A model generated the notes under the pieces. The model did not search any database and was not told the DNA's origin. It worked only from the letters and a program-made list of their open reading frames with translations. From NCBI GenBank assembly GCA_900319795.1, contig ONPU01000006.1, positions 1 to 64,000 on the forward strand: DNA of 64,000 bases, in the 5' to 3' direction. The position numbers were made by a program, and so were the translations under genes. Each line of letters begins with the position of its first letter. Position 1 is the stretch's first letter. Shown in pieces: positions 44,616 through 52,813 of the stretch. This DNA is from an uncultured Eubacteriales bacterium. GTDB lineage: Bacteria; Bacillota; Clostridia; Lachnospirales; Lachnospiraceae.

Positions 44616-45305
44616 TTATGCACTGAAATAATATCCCACACCCCACTTGGTGTGAACGTACTTGGGTTCGCTGGGATTTTCCTCAATTTTCTCACGAAGC
44701 CGGCGGATATGAACGTCCACGGTCCGAACATCTCCCGGATACTCATAGCCCCAGACAATATTGAGCAGGTTCTCGCGGCTGTATACCTTATTCGGATTGA
44801 ACGCGAGCAGTTCGAGCACGTCAAATTCCTTCGCCGTCAGGTTGATCTCACGGCCGTCGATAAAGACACGCCTGCTTTCGGAATCCAGCTTGAGGCCTCC
44901 GGCTTCCATCGTCTTCGGGCGTTCCTTTTCCCTGTCCCCGTGTCCCGATCTGCGGATGATCGCCTTAATTCTGGCCTTTACTTCCAGAATATTAAACGGC
45001 TTTGTGATATAGTCATCAGCCCCGTATTCGAGTCCCATGATCTTGTCCATATCCTCGCCTTTGGCCGTCAGCATGATGATCGGAACATTGGAAAAATCCC
45101 GGATCTGCTGGCAGACCTCAAGTCCGGTAATCTTCGGAAGCATCAGGTCCAGAAGAATCAGGTCATATTCCGTCTCCTTGGCAAGCTCGAGCGCCTCTTC
45201 CCCGTCATAAGCACAGGTGACCTCATAGCCGTCCTGCTCCAGTGAAAAACGGATTCCCTTTACAATGAGTTTTTCATCGTCTACTACCAGAATCTTCCTT
45301 GCCAT
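44616..45305 (-). CDS. WalR/OmpR-family response regulator
   Basis: ATG 45305 follows GGGAG by six bases. The 229-aa protein has a receiver domain with acidic DD at 9-10, phospho-acceptor Asp53 in LLDLMLP, Thr82 region MLTAKG and Lys104 region TKPF. A winged-helix DNA-binding domain follows (LTAKEFDVLELLAFNPNKVYSRENLLNIVWGYEYPGDVRTVDVHIRRLREKI). Its closest style is WalR/PhoP. The likely partner kinase is at 37202-38641; the Bmp transporter and a cyclophilin lie between them. Confidence 0.9.
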   Translation of the reverse strand: MARKILVVDDEKLIVKGIRFSLEQDGYEVTCAYDGEEALELAKETEYDLILLDLMLPKITGLEVCQQIRDFSNVPIIMLTAKGEDMDKIMGLEYGADDYITKPFNILEVKARIKAIIRRSGHGDREKERPKTMEAGGLKLDSESRRVFIDGREINLTAKEFDVLELLAFNPNKVYSRENLLNIVWGYEYPGDVRTVDVHIRRLREKIEENPSEPKYVHTKWGVGYYFSA

Positions 45306-45343
45306 CTTCAACTCCCTGCCCTTTTCATGTGAGGGCCCACGAT

Positions 45344-45952
45344 CTAAACTGTAATCTGATTTTCGATCTTTCCGAACAGCGCGTTCTTGATCCCGCTGAT
45401 TTTCATCAGATCCTCAACCGCTTCAAACGGACCGTTCTGTTCCCTGAATGTGATAATATCCTTCGCGCGTGATTCCCCGATCCCGGGCAGCGTCATCAGT
45501 TCGTCCGCCGTAGCGGTATTGATATTGATTTTTCCCTTATTCCCGTCCGCGATCGCCGCGGATCCGGTGCTGTCCCCGACCGCGTATACGGTCAGCTGCT
45601 GTCCGTCCTTCAGAACCTCCGCCTGGTTGAGCGCGTAAGGATCCGCTTCTTCCGTCATCCCTCCGGCCATCTCGATCGCTTCATAGGCTCTTGCGCCTTC
45701 ATGAAGCTCGTAGACTCCGCTTTTTTCGACCGCTCCGCAGACATAGACACAGATCGTTGCCGCCGTGTCCTCCTCCGCGTCGTCATTTACGGGATCTGCC
45801 GGCCCGGCATCTTCCGTGTCGTCAGCATTTTCATCGCTGAAGGAAGCGATTTTCTCATATACCGACGCGCCGCACCCGGTAAAAACCAGACATAAAAGGA
45901 ACAGCAAAACCATGGCAGTGTATGCCATGGAATGATTTTTCAAATGATTCAT
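45344..45952 (-). CDS. ComEA-like helix-hairpin-helix protein, predicted lipoprotein
   Basis: ATG 45952 is chosen because GGAGG lies eight bases upstream. The 202-aa protein has a signal with lipobox FTGC (Cys27), an acidic linker (about 35-65), an SLBB domain (about 67-125, ICVYVCGAVEKSGVYEL) and a C-terminal helix-hairpin-helix domain, ININTATADELMTLPGIGESRAKDIITFREQNGPF (about 142-176). ComEA is the DNA receptor of transformation. A lipid anchor instead of a membrane helix is unusual. comEC is 12 kb away. Confidence 0.85.
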   Translation of the reverse strand: MNHLKNHSMAYTAMVLLFLLCLVFTGCGASVYEKIASFSDENADDTEDAGPADPVNDDAEEDTAATICVYVCGAVEKSGVYELHEGARAYEAIEMAGGMTEEADPYALNQAEVLKDGQQLTVYAVGDSTGSAAIADGNKGKININTATADELMTLPGIGESRAKDIITFREQNGPFEAVEDLMKISGIKNALFGKIENQITV

Positions 45953-46049
45953 AACCGGCACCTCCATTGCTCGTAATCAGGGCAGACTATCCCTGCCGCA
46001 AATGGCTGTGCCGCTTTTATTTTAACGAATCAGCTTCAGAAACTCAAGA

Positions 46050-47255
46050 TCAATTGCCAACTTCTCCGAAACAATCATTGAGGATCATTGAGGCCGTACG
46101 GATCTCCTCGTCCGTGATCACAAGCGGAGGCAGAAGCCTGATGACGTTGTGGCCGGCCGTAATGATCAGGAGGCCTTTTTCCAATGCTCTTTTGGCGATG
46201 GATGCCGCGGATACCTCCGGATCCAGCTCGAGACCCCGCATGAGGCCGAGCCCTCTCTGGGCCTTGATGAAGCTGTACTTTTCCGTAAGCGCATCCAGTT
46301 CTTTCTCAAGCAGAGCTCCGGCTCTCTGCGCGCCGGCTGCGATTCCGTGCTTTTCGAAAAGATCGAAAACAGCGCTGACCGCTGCCGTCGCAAGCGGATT
46401 TCCGCCGTAGGTGCTGCCGTGATCGCCGGCTACCAAAGAAGCGTCAGCAAGCTTGTCGCCAAGAACGAACGCTCCGACCGGAACGCCGCACCCGAGCGCC
46501 TTGGCCGCCGTCAGGATATCCGGCTTCACGCCGTACTGTTCATAGGCCCACATCGTTCCGCAGCGTCCCATGCCGCACTGAATCTCGTCCAGAATGAGCA
46601 CGATATCCCGTTCGTCGCAGATCTGACGGATCTCTTTCAGAAACGCCTCATCTGCCGGGAAGATCCCGCCCTCGCCCTGTACGGTCTCAAGCAGAATCGC
46701 GGCTGTGCGCTTCGACAAAAGAGCTTTCACACTGTCGATGTTGTTATATTCGGCAAATACGACCCCGCCCATCAGAGGCATGAAGTCTTCCTGATAGTGC
46801 TTATTTCCTGTTACGGAAAGAGCGCCTACCGTTCTTCCGTGGAAGGACTCGCGCATGGAAATTATTTCCACGGCTTCCGGCCCTTTCTTTCCTCTCGCGT
46901 ACTTTCTGGCTGCCTTGACCGCTCCTTCAATCGCCTCCGTCCCGCTGTTCGTGAAAAAGACTTTTTTCAGTCCCGAACTTAGGGCCAGCTTCTTCGCCGC
47001 CTCTGCCAGCGGTTCGTGATAGTACAGGTTTGACGTATGCGTCAGCTTCCGGATCTGAGCGATCAGCGCCTCGTCATATCCGGGGAAATGATACCCCAGC
47101 GCCAGTACGCCGATTCCGGACATAAAGTCCAGGTATGTATTGCCGTCCGCATCCTTGACAAATACCCCGTCTCCCTCCGAAAGAGCGATCGGGAACCGGT
47201 TATAGGTATGCAGGACATATTCTTCACTTAAATTCGATATTTCTTTCTGATTCAC
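46050..47255 (-). CDS. argD: Acetylornithine aminotransferase
   Basis: The 401-aa class III PLP aminotransferase has FFTNSGTEAIEGAVKAARKYA (about 100-120), FHGRTVGALSVTG (about 138-150), LILDEIQCGMGRCG (about 219-232) and the PLP-lysine stretch ILTAAKALGCGVPVGAFVL (about 246-264). It turns N-acetylglutamate semialdehyde into N-acetylornithine in arginine synthesis. It follows argB by 69 bp. The neighbouring arg genes favour this call over other ornithine aminotransferases. Confidence 0.95.
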   Translation of the reverse strand: MNQKEISNLSEEYVLHTYNRFPIALSEGDGVFVKDADGNTYLDFMSGIGVLALGYHFPGYDEALIAQIRKLTHTSNLYYHEPLAEAAKKLALSSGLKKVFFTNSGTEAIEGAVKAARKYARGKKGPEAVEIISMRESFHGRTVGALSVTGNKHYQEDFMPLMGGVVFAEYNNIDSVKALLSKRTAAILLETVQGEGGIFPADEAFLKEIRQICDERDIVLILDEIQCGMGRCGTMWAYEQYGVKPDILTAAKALGCGVPVGAFVLGDKLADASLVAGDHGSTYGGNPLATAAVSAVFDLFEKHGIAAGAQRAGALLEKELDALTEKYSFIKAQRGLGLMRGLELDPEVSAASIAKRALEKGLLIITAGHNVIRLLPPLVITDEEIRTASMILNDCFGEVGN

Positions 47256-47324
47256 GGCCGGGCCGCCTTTCCGCCGCGTAAAACCGATCGCGGCTTATTT
47301 CCATAAATCAACTTCGGACAGTCA

Positions 47325-48224
47325 TTATCCATGATAATAGCGCTTCACGTGATCCCCGACAATCGCGGTACCGATTCCCTTGTCGGTAAAGATCTCAAGC
47401 AGCATGCAGTGCATGATTCTTCCGTCCAGAATATGCACCCTGCTCGTTCCGTTCTCGATCGCGGCGATGCAGTTCTGCAGTTTCGGGAGCATGCCTCCTC
47501 CCGCGTTTCCTTCTGCGATAAAGCGTCTGGCTTCCGAAACACTGAGTTCCGAAATCAGCGTAGAAGGATCCAGCGGGTTGCGGTATACGCCCTCAATATC
47601 GCTTAGGAAGACCAGCTTCTCCGCGCCTTCGCCGGCAGCAATCGCGCAGGCGGCGTCATCGGCGTTGATGTTGTAGGAGTGATAGTCCTCCTCTCCCATG
47701 CCGATCGGGCAGATCACGGGAACGAAATCCTGATCGATCAGCGTGTCGATGAGGCCGACGTCCACTTTGGTCACCTCTCCGACATAACCCAGGTCCTTCC
47801 CGGAATCCAGCATTTTCTTCCTGACCAGCATCGTGGCGCCGTCCTTGCCGGAGATTCCGCAGGCCTTCACGCCGTTTTCCTCCATATACTGAACCAGGCC
47901 CTTATTGACACGGTTCAGAACCATTTCGGCGATCTCCATGGTCTTTTCGTCGGTCACGCGAAGGCCGTTGATAAACTCAGGCGTTCCGCCCGAAAGCTTG
48001 ACCCACTTGCTGATTTCCTTGCCGCCCCCGTGTACGATGATCGGTTTCATGCCGACCAGCTTGAGCAGCGCCACGTCCTGGATCACGCTCTTTTTCAGGG
48101 CGGAGTCCTTCATGGCGGAACCGCCGTATTTGACGACGATTTTTTTGCCGGTGAATTCGCGGATGTAGGGCAGGGCCTCGATGAGGACGTCTGCTTTATG
48201 GATCCACATGTCCATATTTTCCAT
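47325..48224 (-). CDS. argB: Acetylglutamate kinase
   Basis: The 299-aa amino acid kinase has [11 protein letters not shown] (about 29-39), [19 protein letters not shown] (about 58-76), [20 protein letters not shown] (about 83-102), [30 protein letters not shown] (about 183-212) and [17 protein letters not shown]. It phosphorylates N-acetylglutamate. The N-terminal extension of about 25 residues is of the kind associated with arginine-sensitive hexameric enzymes, which fits a cyclic pathway with ArgJ; that is inference. A 284-bp inverted-repeat element lies upstream. Confidence 0.95.
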   Translation of the reverse strand: MENMDMWIHKADVLIEALPYIREFTGKKIVVKYGGSAMKDSALKKSVIQDVALLKLVGMKPIIVHGGGKEISKWVKLSGGTPEFINGLRVTDEKTMEIAEMVLNRVNKGLVQYMEENGVKACGISGKDGATMLVRKKMLDSGKDLGYVGEVTKVDVGLIDTLIDQDFVPVICPIGMGEEDYHSYNINADDAACAIAAGEGAEKLVFLSDIEGVYRNPLDPSTLISELSVSEARRFIAEGNAGGGMLPKLQNCIAAIENGTSRVHILDGRIMHCMLLEIFTDKGIGTAIVGDHVKRYYHG

Positions 48225-48264
48225 ATCTCAATTCCTCGATTGGTATTTATGGTGTTTCTGGCGT

Positions 48265-48350
48265 TTCTCGATCATGATACTTGTAACGCTCTTTCGGAAG
48301 ACCAGACCTGCCATGGATAATTCTGATTCTCGATTATGATGCTTATTACG
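48265..48350. repeat. Two imperfect direct repeats upstream of argB
   Basis: Two 24-bp copies, 48265-48288 and 48327-48350, both begin TTCTCGAT and end ACG and differ at four positions. They lie 41 bp and more upstream of the argB start. They could be operator sites or a duplication scar. Confidence 0.5.
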
Positions 48351-48366
48351 TTCTTCTGAGTTTCCA

Positions 48367-48650
48367 GCTGAAGATAATAGTATAAATAATTCAGACATCT
48401 GCACAAGTGATTAGTACTTCTTAGCTCGTCAGAAATTGTGTTGTTCGAAAAAATCACACTGTCTGAGCGCAGCGAGTTTGCGATTTTTTCGAACGGTTTT
48501 AGCAATTTCTGAGGAGGTTAGAAGTTCTTCTCTGCCCCCGATCTCTGATCGGGGGAGCCCCTCGCGGCTTTGAGCGAGTTCAGAGAAATCCTGAAAGGAT
48601 TTCTTCCACGGCGCGGAAGCCGTCTGAATTATTTATACTATTATCTCAGC
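48367..48650. mobile_element. MITE-like or structured-RNA element with 24-bp terminal inverted repeats
   Basis: The left end (48367-48396) and right end (48622-48650) are inverted copies: 24 bp match perfectly (starting GATAATAG, ending TTCAGAC), then a one-base bulge and GCTGA on both. Inside are a long imperfect hairpin (about 48414-48520, arms CAGAAATTG and TTCGAAAAAATC), a 9-bp stem CCCCCGATC/GATCGGGGG with a 3-base loop (48535-48555) and GAAATCCT-GAA-AGGATTTC. No protein is encoded. It sits between argJ and argB. A non-autonomous insertion element and a folded RNA are both possible. Confidence 0.7.
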
Positions 48651-48657
48651 GTCAAGT

Positions 48658-48702
48658 CTCAGCTTCAGTCCTCAGCTTCAGTCCTCAGCTTCAGTCCTCA
48701 GC
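48658..48702. repeat. 13-bp tandem repeat (about 3.5 units) at the argJ 3' end
   Basis: CTCAGCTTCAGTC repeats three times (48658-48670, 48671-48683, 48684-48696) and begins a fourth. It ends 4 bp before the argJ stop codon on the plus-strand map, between argJ and the inverted-repeat element. It is non-coding here. Confidence 0.8.
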
Positions 48703-48706
48703 GCCA

Positions 48707-49963
48707 TCACGACCGGTAGTCCGCATTGATATTGACGTACTCATGCGTCAGATCGCACCCCCACGCCGTCGCCGCCGCGTCCCCGAAATGGAGATCAACC
48801 GTCGCGATAATCTCATCGGAGCTCAAAATCTCTGTAGCCTTCTCCTCGGAAAACGGCTCCGCCACCCCGTCCTTCGCAATGGCGATCCTGCCGGCCGCGC
48901 TCTCGAATACGAGATCCACTTTCTCCGGATCAAACTGAGCGCCAGCATATCCGAGCGCGCAGAGAATACGTCCCCAGTTCGCGTCATGGCCCGCGATCGC
49001 CGCCTTGACCAAAGCGGAGGAAACAACCGAGCGGGCGAGCTTCTTCGCGTCCGCTTCGGAAGCGGCTCCTTCGACACAACATTCGAAAAGACAGGTCGCG
49101 CCCTCTCCGTCCTTCGCCATCGCTTTTGCCAGATGGGTGCAGACGAGCAACAGGGCGTCGCAGAAGGTTCCGAAGTCCTCATCCTCTTCGACGATTTCAC
49201 TGTTTCCGGCAAGGCCGCTCGAAAGGAGGAGGCAGGTATCATTCGTGGACGTGTCTCCGTCTACCGAGACCATGTTGAAGGTCTCCGGGACCACGGAAGA
49301 AAGCGCTTTCTGCAGAAGTCCGGCTGAAATCTTCAGATCCGTCGTCAGATACGCGAGCATCGTGCACATATTCGGATGAATCATGCCCGATCCCTTGGTG
49401 CACCCGCCGAGAACCGCCTCGGTTCCGTCTTTCAGGGAAAATGTCACCGCCGCCTCTTTTCTGACGGTGTCGGTGGTCATAATGGCCGTCGCGCAGTCAC
49501 GCCCGGCCTCAAGGGAATCCGAAAGCTTTCCGGTAAGCACGGATACGCCCGCGCAGATCTTGTCGATCGGAATCTGCACGCCGATCACGCCCGTAGAGCC
49601 GATCAGCACGTCTTCCTTCTGAATGCCATTGTATGCGGGATCCGCTTTTGCTAAAGAAGCAGCTGCCGCCTCAGCGGTCTGTTCGCACAGCCGCATGCCT
49701 TCCGCGCCGGTTGCCGCGTTTGCGACTCCCGCGTTGACTACCACCGCGCGTACATTCCTTCCGGAATAAACGATGTCCCGGTCCCAGACGACGGGTGCCG
49801 CCTTCACAATATTGCTTGTAAATGTCCCGGCGGCGGCGCATGGTACTTCACAGGCAATCATCGCCATATCCGCCGCGCCGTTTTTCTTGATTCCGGCAGC
49901 GCAGCCCGCTGCCCGGAATCCCTTTGCCGCGGTCACGCCGCCTTCGATCATTTTCATGCTCAT
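48707..49963 (-). CDS. argJ: Bifunctional ornithine acetyltransferase / N-acetylglutamate synthase
   Basis: The 418-aa protein has GFRAAGCAAGIKKNGAADMAMI at the start, NAGVANAATGAEG (about 76-88), STGVIGVQIP and the self-cleavage site KGSGMIHPNMCTMLAYLTTD (about 195-214). The Thr in CTML would be the new N-terminal nucleophile; many homologues have Ala rather than Cys before it. ArgJ recycles the acetyl group from N-acetylornithine to glutamate. It follows argG by 29 bp. Confidence 0.95.
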   Translation of the reverse strand: MSMKMIEGGVTAAKGFRAAGCAAGIKKNGAADMAMIACEVPCAAAGTFTSNIVKAAPVVWDRDIVYSGRNVRAVVVNAGVANAATGAEGMRLCEQTAEAAAASLAKADPAYNGIQKEDVLIGSTGVIGVQIPIDKICAGVSVLTGKLSDSLEAGRDCATAIMTTDTVRKEAAVTFSLKDGTEAVLGGCTKGSGMIHPNMCTMLAYLTTDLKISAGLLQKALSSVVPETFNMVSVDGDTSTNDTCLLLSSGLAGNSEIVEEDEDFGTFCDALLLVCTHLAKAMAKDGEGATCLFECCVEGAASEADAKKLARSVVSSALVKAAIAGHDANWGRILCALGYAGAQFDPEKVDLVFESAAGRIAIAKDGVAEPFSEEKATEILSSDEIIATVDLHFGDAAATAWGCDLTHEYVNINADYRS

Positions 49964-49992
49964 CTTCTTCTCCTTTTACGGAAAATGTCCGA

Positions 49993-51231
49993 TCAGTCCT
50001 CATAGGGGTTCTTATAGCCGCCCTGAGCCATCTTCATGGCACGCACCTTCAGCGGCAGACCGAAGAGTGTAATGAAGCCGTCGGCGTCGTGATGATCATA
50101 GAGATCACCCGTTGTAAATGAGGCCAAGCTCTCGGAGTAAATGCTGTACGGCGAAGTCTCGCCGGCTTTGATAATATTGCCTTTATAGAGCTTGAACTTC
50201 ACTTCGCCGGTGACATATTCCTGTGTGACGTCGACAAAGGCCTTAATGGCGTCGCAAAGAGGCGTGAACCATTTTCCTTCATAGACGACCTGCGCAAGCT
50301 TCTCGCCGAGAATCTTCTTCTCTTCCAGTGTCGCGCGGTCCAGAACGAGCTCTTCGAGCTGGGCATGGGCTTCCATGAGGATCGTGCCGCCCGGTGTCTC
50401 ATAGACGCCGCGGCTCTTCATGCCGACAACACGGTTTTCAACGATATCCACAATGCCGATTCCGTTCTCTCCGCCGAGCTTGTTGAGCTCACGGATGATA
50501 TCGGCCACTTTCATCTTCTTTCCGTTGACGGAAGTCGGAACGCCCTTCTCAAAGGTCATGGTCACTTCCGTTTCCCTGTCCGGAGCCTTCTGCGGCGTTA
50601 CGCCGAGTACGAGCATATGGTCATAGTCCGGCGCGTTGGCAGGATCTTCCAGTTCCAGGCCTTCGTGGCTGATGTGCCAGAGGTTCCGGTCACGGCTGTA
50701 GCTCTGGGAATGGTCAAACGGCAGATCAATGCCTTTGCTCTTGCAGTAGGCAATTTCATCTTCACGGGACTGGAATTCCCAGATATCCGTCATTCTCCAG
50801 GGAGCGATGATCTTCAGGTCCGGAGCCAGCGCCTTGATGCCCAGCTCAAAACGGATCTGGTCATTTCCCTTTCCGGTCGCGCCGTGGCAGATCGCCGAAG
50901 CGCCTTCCTTCCGGGCAATTTCAACCAGCTTTTTCGCGATCGCCGGCCTGGCCATGGAGGTACCGAGCAGATACTTGTTCTCATACACTGCCCCCGCCTT
51001 TACGCATGGCATAATATAGTTCTCGGCAAAGTCATCATTGATATCCTCAATATAGAGCTTCGACGCGCCGGACAGACGCGCTCTTTCTTCCAGACCGTCC
51101 AGTTCGTTTCCCTGTCCGCAGTCAATGCAGCAGCAGATGACTTCGTAACCGAAATGCTCCTTCAGCCAGGGAATGATCGCTGTCGTGTCAAGACCTCCCG
51201 AATATGCGAGAACTACTTTTTCGTTTGCCAT
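49993..51231 (-). CDS. argG: Argininosuccinate synthase
   Basis: The 412-aa protein has the PP-loop [15 protein letters not shown] (9-23), [19 protein letters not shown] (about 117-135), [43 protein letters not shown] (about 164-197) and [24 protein letters not shown]. It joins citrulline and aspartate with ATP. AAAGGAGGC precedes the ATG. A promoter with an overlapping palindrome lies upstream, so arginine repression is likely. argC, argF and argH are not in this window. Confidence 0.97.
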   Translation of the reverse strand: MANEKVVLAYSGGLDTTAIIPWLKEHFGYEVICCCIDCGQGNELDGLEERARLSGASKLYIEDINDDFAENYIMPCVKAGAVYENKYLLGTSMARPAIAKKLVEIARKEGASAICHGATGKGNDQIRFELGIKALAPDLKIIAPWRMTDIWEFQSREDEIAYCKSKGIDLPFDHSQSYSRDRNLWHISHEGLELEDPANAPDYDHMLVLGVTPQKAPDRETEVTMTFEKGVPTSVNGKKMKVADIIRELNKLGGENGIGIVDIVENRVVGMKSRGVYETPGGTILMEAHAQLEELVLDRATLEEKKILGEKLAQVVYEGKWFTPLCDAIKAFVDVTQEYVTGEVKFKLYKGNIIKAGETSPYSIYSESLASFTTGDLYDHHDADGFITLFGLPLKVRAMKMAQGGYKNPYED

Positions 51232-51276
51232 GATAGTGCCTCCTTTGAATTACTTACTTTCTCCAAGTACCCATGT

Positions 51277-51305
51277 ACTATACAGCATATGCATTTATTA
51301 TGCAA
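51277..51305 (-). promoter_or_regulatory. argG promoter with overlapping ArgR-like operator
   Basis: TTGCAT (51300-51305) and TATAGT (51277-51282) are 17 bp apart on the minus strand. TGCATTTATTATGCA (51290-51304) overlies the spacer and -35 box. It has inverted 5-bp arms around an A/T core, similar in layout to ARG boxes. Confidence 0.6.
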
Positions 51306-51350
51306 GCCTAAATTGATAATCCTTGTATCTTTTATGATACTGTGTATGTT

Positions 51351-51387
51351 TATGCATAAATGCGCATATTTTATGAATAATCATTTT
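51351..51387. promoter_or_regulatory. Additional ArgR-like boxes between argG and the XRE gene
   Basis: TATGCATAAATGCGCATA (51351-51368) and TATGAATAATCATTTT (51372-51387) are A/T-rich half-palindromes resembling ARG boxes (TGAATWWWWATTCA type). They lie between the two divergent genes, so either gene or both could be controlled. Confidence 0.4.
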
Positions 51388-51424
51388 GCAATCCATTCAT
51401 TGCATTCCTTAGTGTTTTATCCGC

Positions 51425-51430
51425 TATACT
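51425..51430 (+). promoter_or_regulatory. -10 candidate for the XRE regulator
   Basis: TATACT lies 50 bp before the start codon; TTGCAT at 51400-51405 is 19 bp upstream, a longer spacing than usual. AAGGGGG marks the ribosome site just before the ATG. Confidence 0.45.
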
Positions 51431-51479
51431 GATCCATCTGGGACAGATTATTTTCAAAAAATAATAAGGGGGATTCATA

Positions 51480-51707
51480 ATGGAATACTACGAACGCATG
51501 AAAAGTCTGCGCACCCGACGCAAAATGACACAGGAAGAGCTCTGTGACGAAGTCCTGATCCGTCAGAGGAGCTATTCCGACTATGAAAAGGGACGGACCC
51601 ATATTCCGATCGACCTGCTGATCCGCCTTGCGGAATTCTACGACGTCTCGATGGACTACATCTGCGGCATCAGCGAAAAGGAAGACCGCTTTCTCCATCA
51701 GACATGA
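51480..51707 (+). CDS. Small XRE-family transcriptional regulator
   Basis: The 75-aa protein is a lone Cro/C1-type helix-turn-helix domain: LRTRRKMTQEELCDEVLIRQRSYSDYEKGRTHIPIDLLIRLAEFYDVSMDYICG. The recognition helix is about residues 29-40. There is no ligand or dimerisation domain beyond the short C-terminus. It has its own promoter, ribosome site and terminator and is transcribed away from argG. Its target is unknown; a role near argG is possible only by position. Confidence 0.88.
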   Translation: MEYYERMKSLRTRRKMTQEELCDEVLIRQRSYSDYEKGRTHIPIDLLIRLAEFYDVSMDYICGISEKEDRFLHQT

Positions 51708-51732
51708 ACCGGTACCATGACCGGTCTTTTTT
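51708..51732 (+). terminator. Terminator of the XRE gene
   Basis: ACCGGT (51708-51713) and ACCGGT (51720-51725), itself a palindrome, form a 6-bp stem with a 6-base loop, followed by C and six T. It begins right after the stop codon and overlaps the 3' end of the convergent TPR gene. Confidence 0.8.
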
Positions 51733-52780
51733 ATCTGGACGAAAGGAACTCGTACTCCGCCAGGCCGGCTTCGTCGGCAGGATACTTCGTGATGAACTCC
51801 GCGGCCTTTGCCCGCGCCGTGTTCCAGTCGTGCAGATTCTCATAGCAGACGATCTCATTGAAGAGCAGCCCCTGCTTGTCTTCTTCTTCCGCTTTCTCGA
51901 GTCCGCTCTGAACATTCTGAAGAGCGCTCTCGTAGTTCTTCTCTTCCAGGTCGCACAGCGCGAGTCCGTTATAGGCCCTGGCCGCGGTCTTATCATTGGA
52001 AATATAGTTTCTGTAGACCGCTCTCGCGTCGGCGAGATCGCCTGACGAAAGATAGATCTTGCCCAGAAGGAAGACCGCGCGGCCGTCATTTTCATTGACT
52101 CTTACAGCCTGCACCAGTTTTTCCTTCGCGGCGTTATAGTCTTTCAGATAATACTCCACGAGGCCCTGATTGTAATAGTCGTTCTCGTTCGCGTTGGCCT
52201 CCGTAAGAGCCTCTTCCAGGTAGCGCGCTCCGTCGCCGCTCTTTTCCACGTCCTCATAGAGCTCGTAGATATTGATATAGAGCTGATAATTCGGATCGAG
52301 CGAAACCGCCTGGTCAAAATCGTTCCGGGCCTCCCGGTCATTTTCATTTCTCAGATAGAGCCTTCCGCGAAGGAAGAGAACCTCCGAATCCGGCTGCTTC
52401 ATGACCAGCTCGTTGTAGATTTCCATGGCTTCGTCGGGCTTTCCCTGCCGCTCGCGGCAGTAAGCCAGATAGATCTTGACGTCCCGCTGGAACTGTTCGT
52501 CTTCATTTGTTGTGTAGTAGATGCTCTTCTGAAGAGAAACCGCGGCATCCGCGTAATCCCCCAGAAACAGTTCGCAGAGCCCCTTGCCCCGGTATGCCTC
52601 GGGAAGATATTTTTCCGCGGCAATGACTTCCGAAAATGTCGCGGCCGCCGCGTCAAAGTCGCCGGCCCTCATTTCCTCACAGCCTCTGGCGTAAATATTC
52701 TTCTCTTCCGATTCTCCGCATCCGCATACAATGAGCGCCACGATCAGTGCGGCCCAAACGGCATATATCCTGCGCTTCAA
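51731..52780 (-). CDS. TPR-repeat lipoprotein
   Basis: The start is TTG 52780 behind AGGAGAGG. The 349-aa protein has a lipoprotein signal (ALIVALIVCGC, lipidated Cys21) and about eight tetratricopeptide repeats, for example AAAATFSEVIAAEKYLPEAYRGKGLCELFLGDYADAAVSLQKSIYY. TPRs form a superhelical binding surface. It would sit outside the membrane and bind other proteins. No catalytic domain is present. Partner and function are unknown. Confidence 0.82.
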   Translation of the reverse strand: MKRRIYAVWAALIVALIVCGCGESEEKNIYARGCEEMRAGDFDAAAATFSEVIAAEKYLPEAYRGKGLCELFLGDYADAAVSLQKSIYYTTNEDEQFQRDVKIYLAYCRERQGKPDEAMEIYNELVMKQPDSEVLFLRGRLYLRNENDREARNDFDQAVSLDPNYQLYINIYELYEDVEKSGDGARYLEEALTEANANENDYYNQGLVEYYLKDYNAAKEKLVQAVRVNENDGRAVFLLGKIYLSSGDLADARAVYRNYISNDKTAARAYNGLALCDLEEKNYESALQNVQSGLEKAEEEDKQGLLFNEIVCYENLHDWNTARAKAAEFITKYPADEAGLAEYEFLSSR

Positions 52781-52813
52781 CAGCCAATACCTCTCCTTTG
52801 AAAGATCCGTTTC

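Noticed and set aside
48272-48505. A 77-codon minus-strand frame inside the argJ-argB gap
   Set aside because: It crosses the terminal inverted repeat and internal hairpin of the 284-bp element and has no protein signature.
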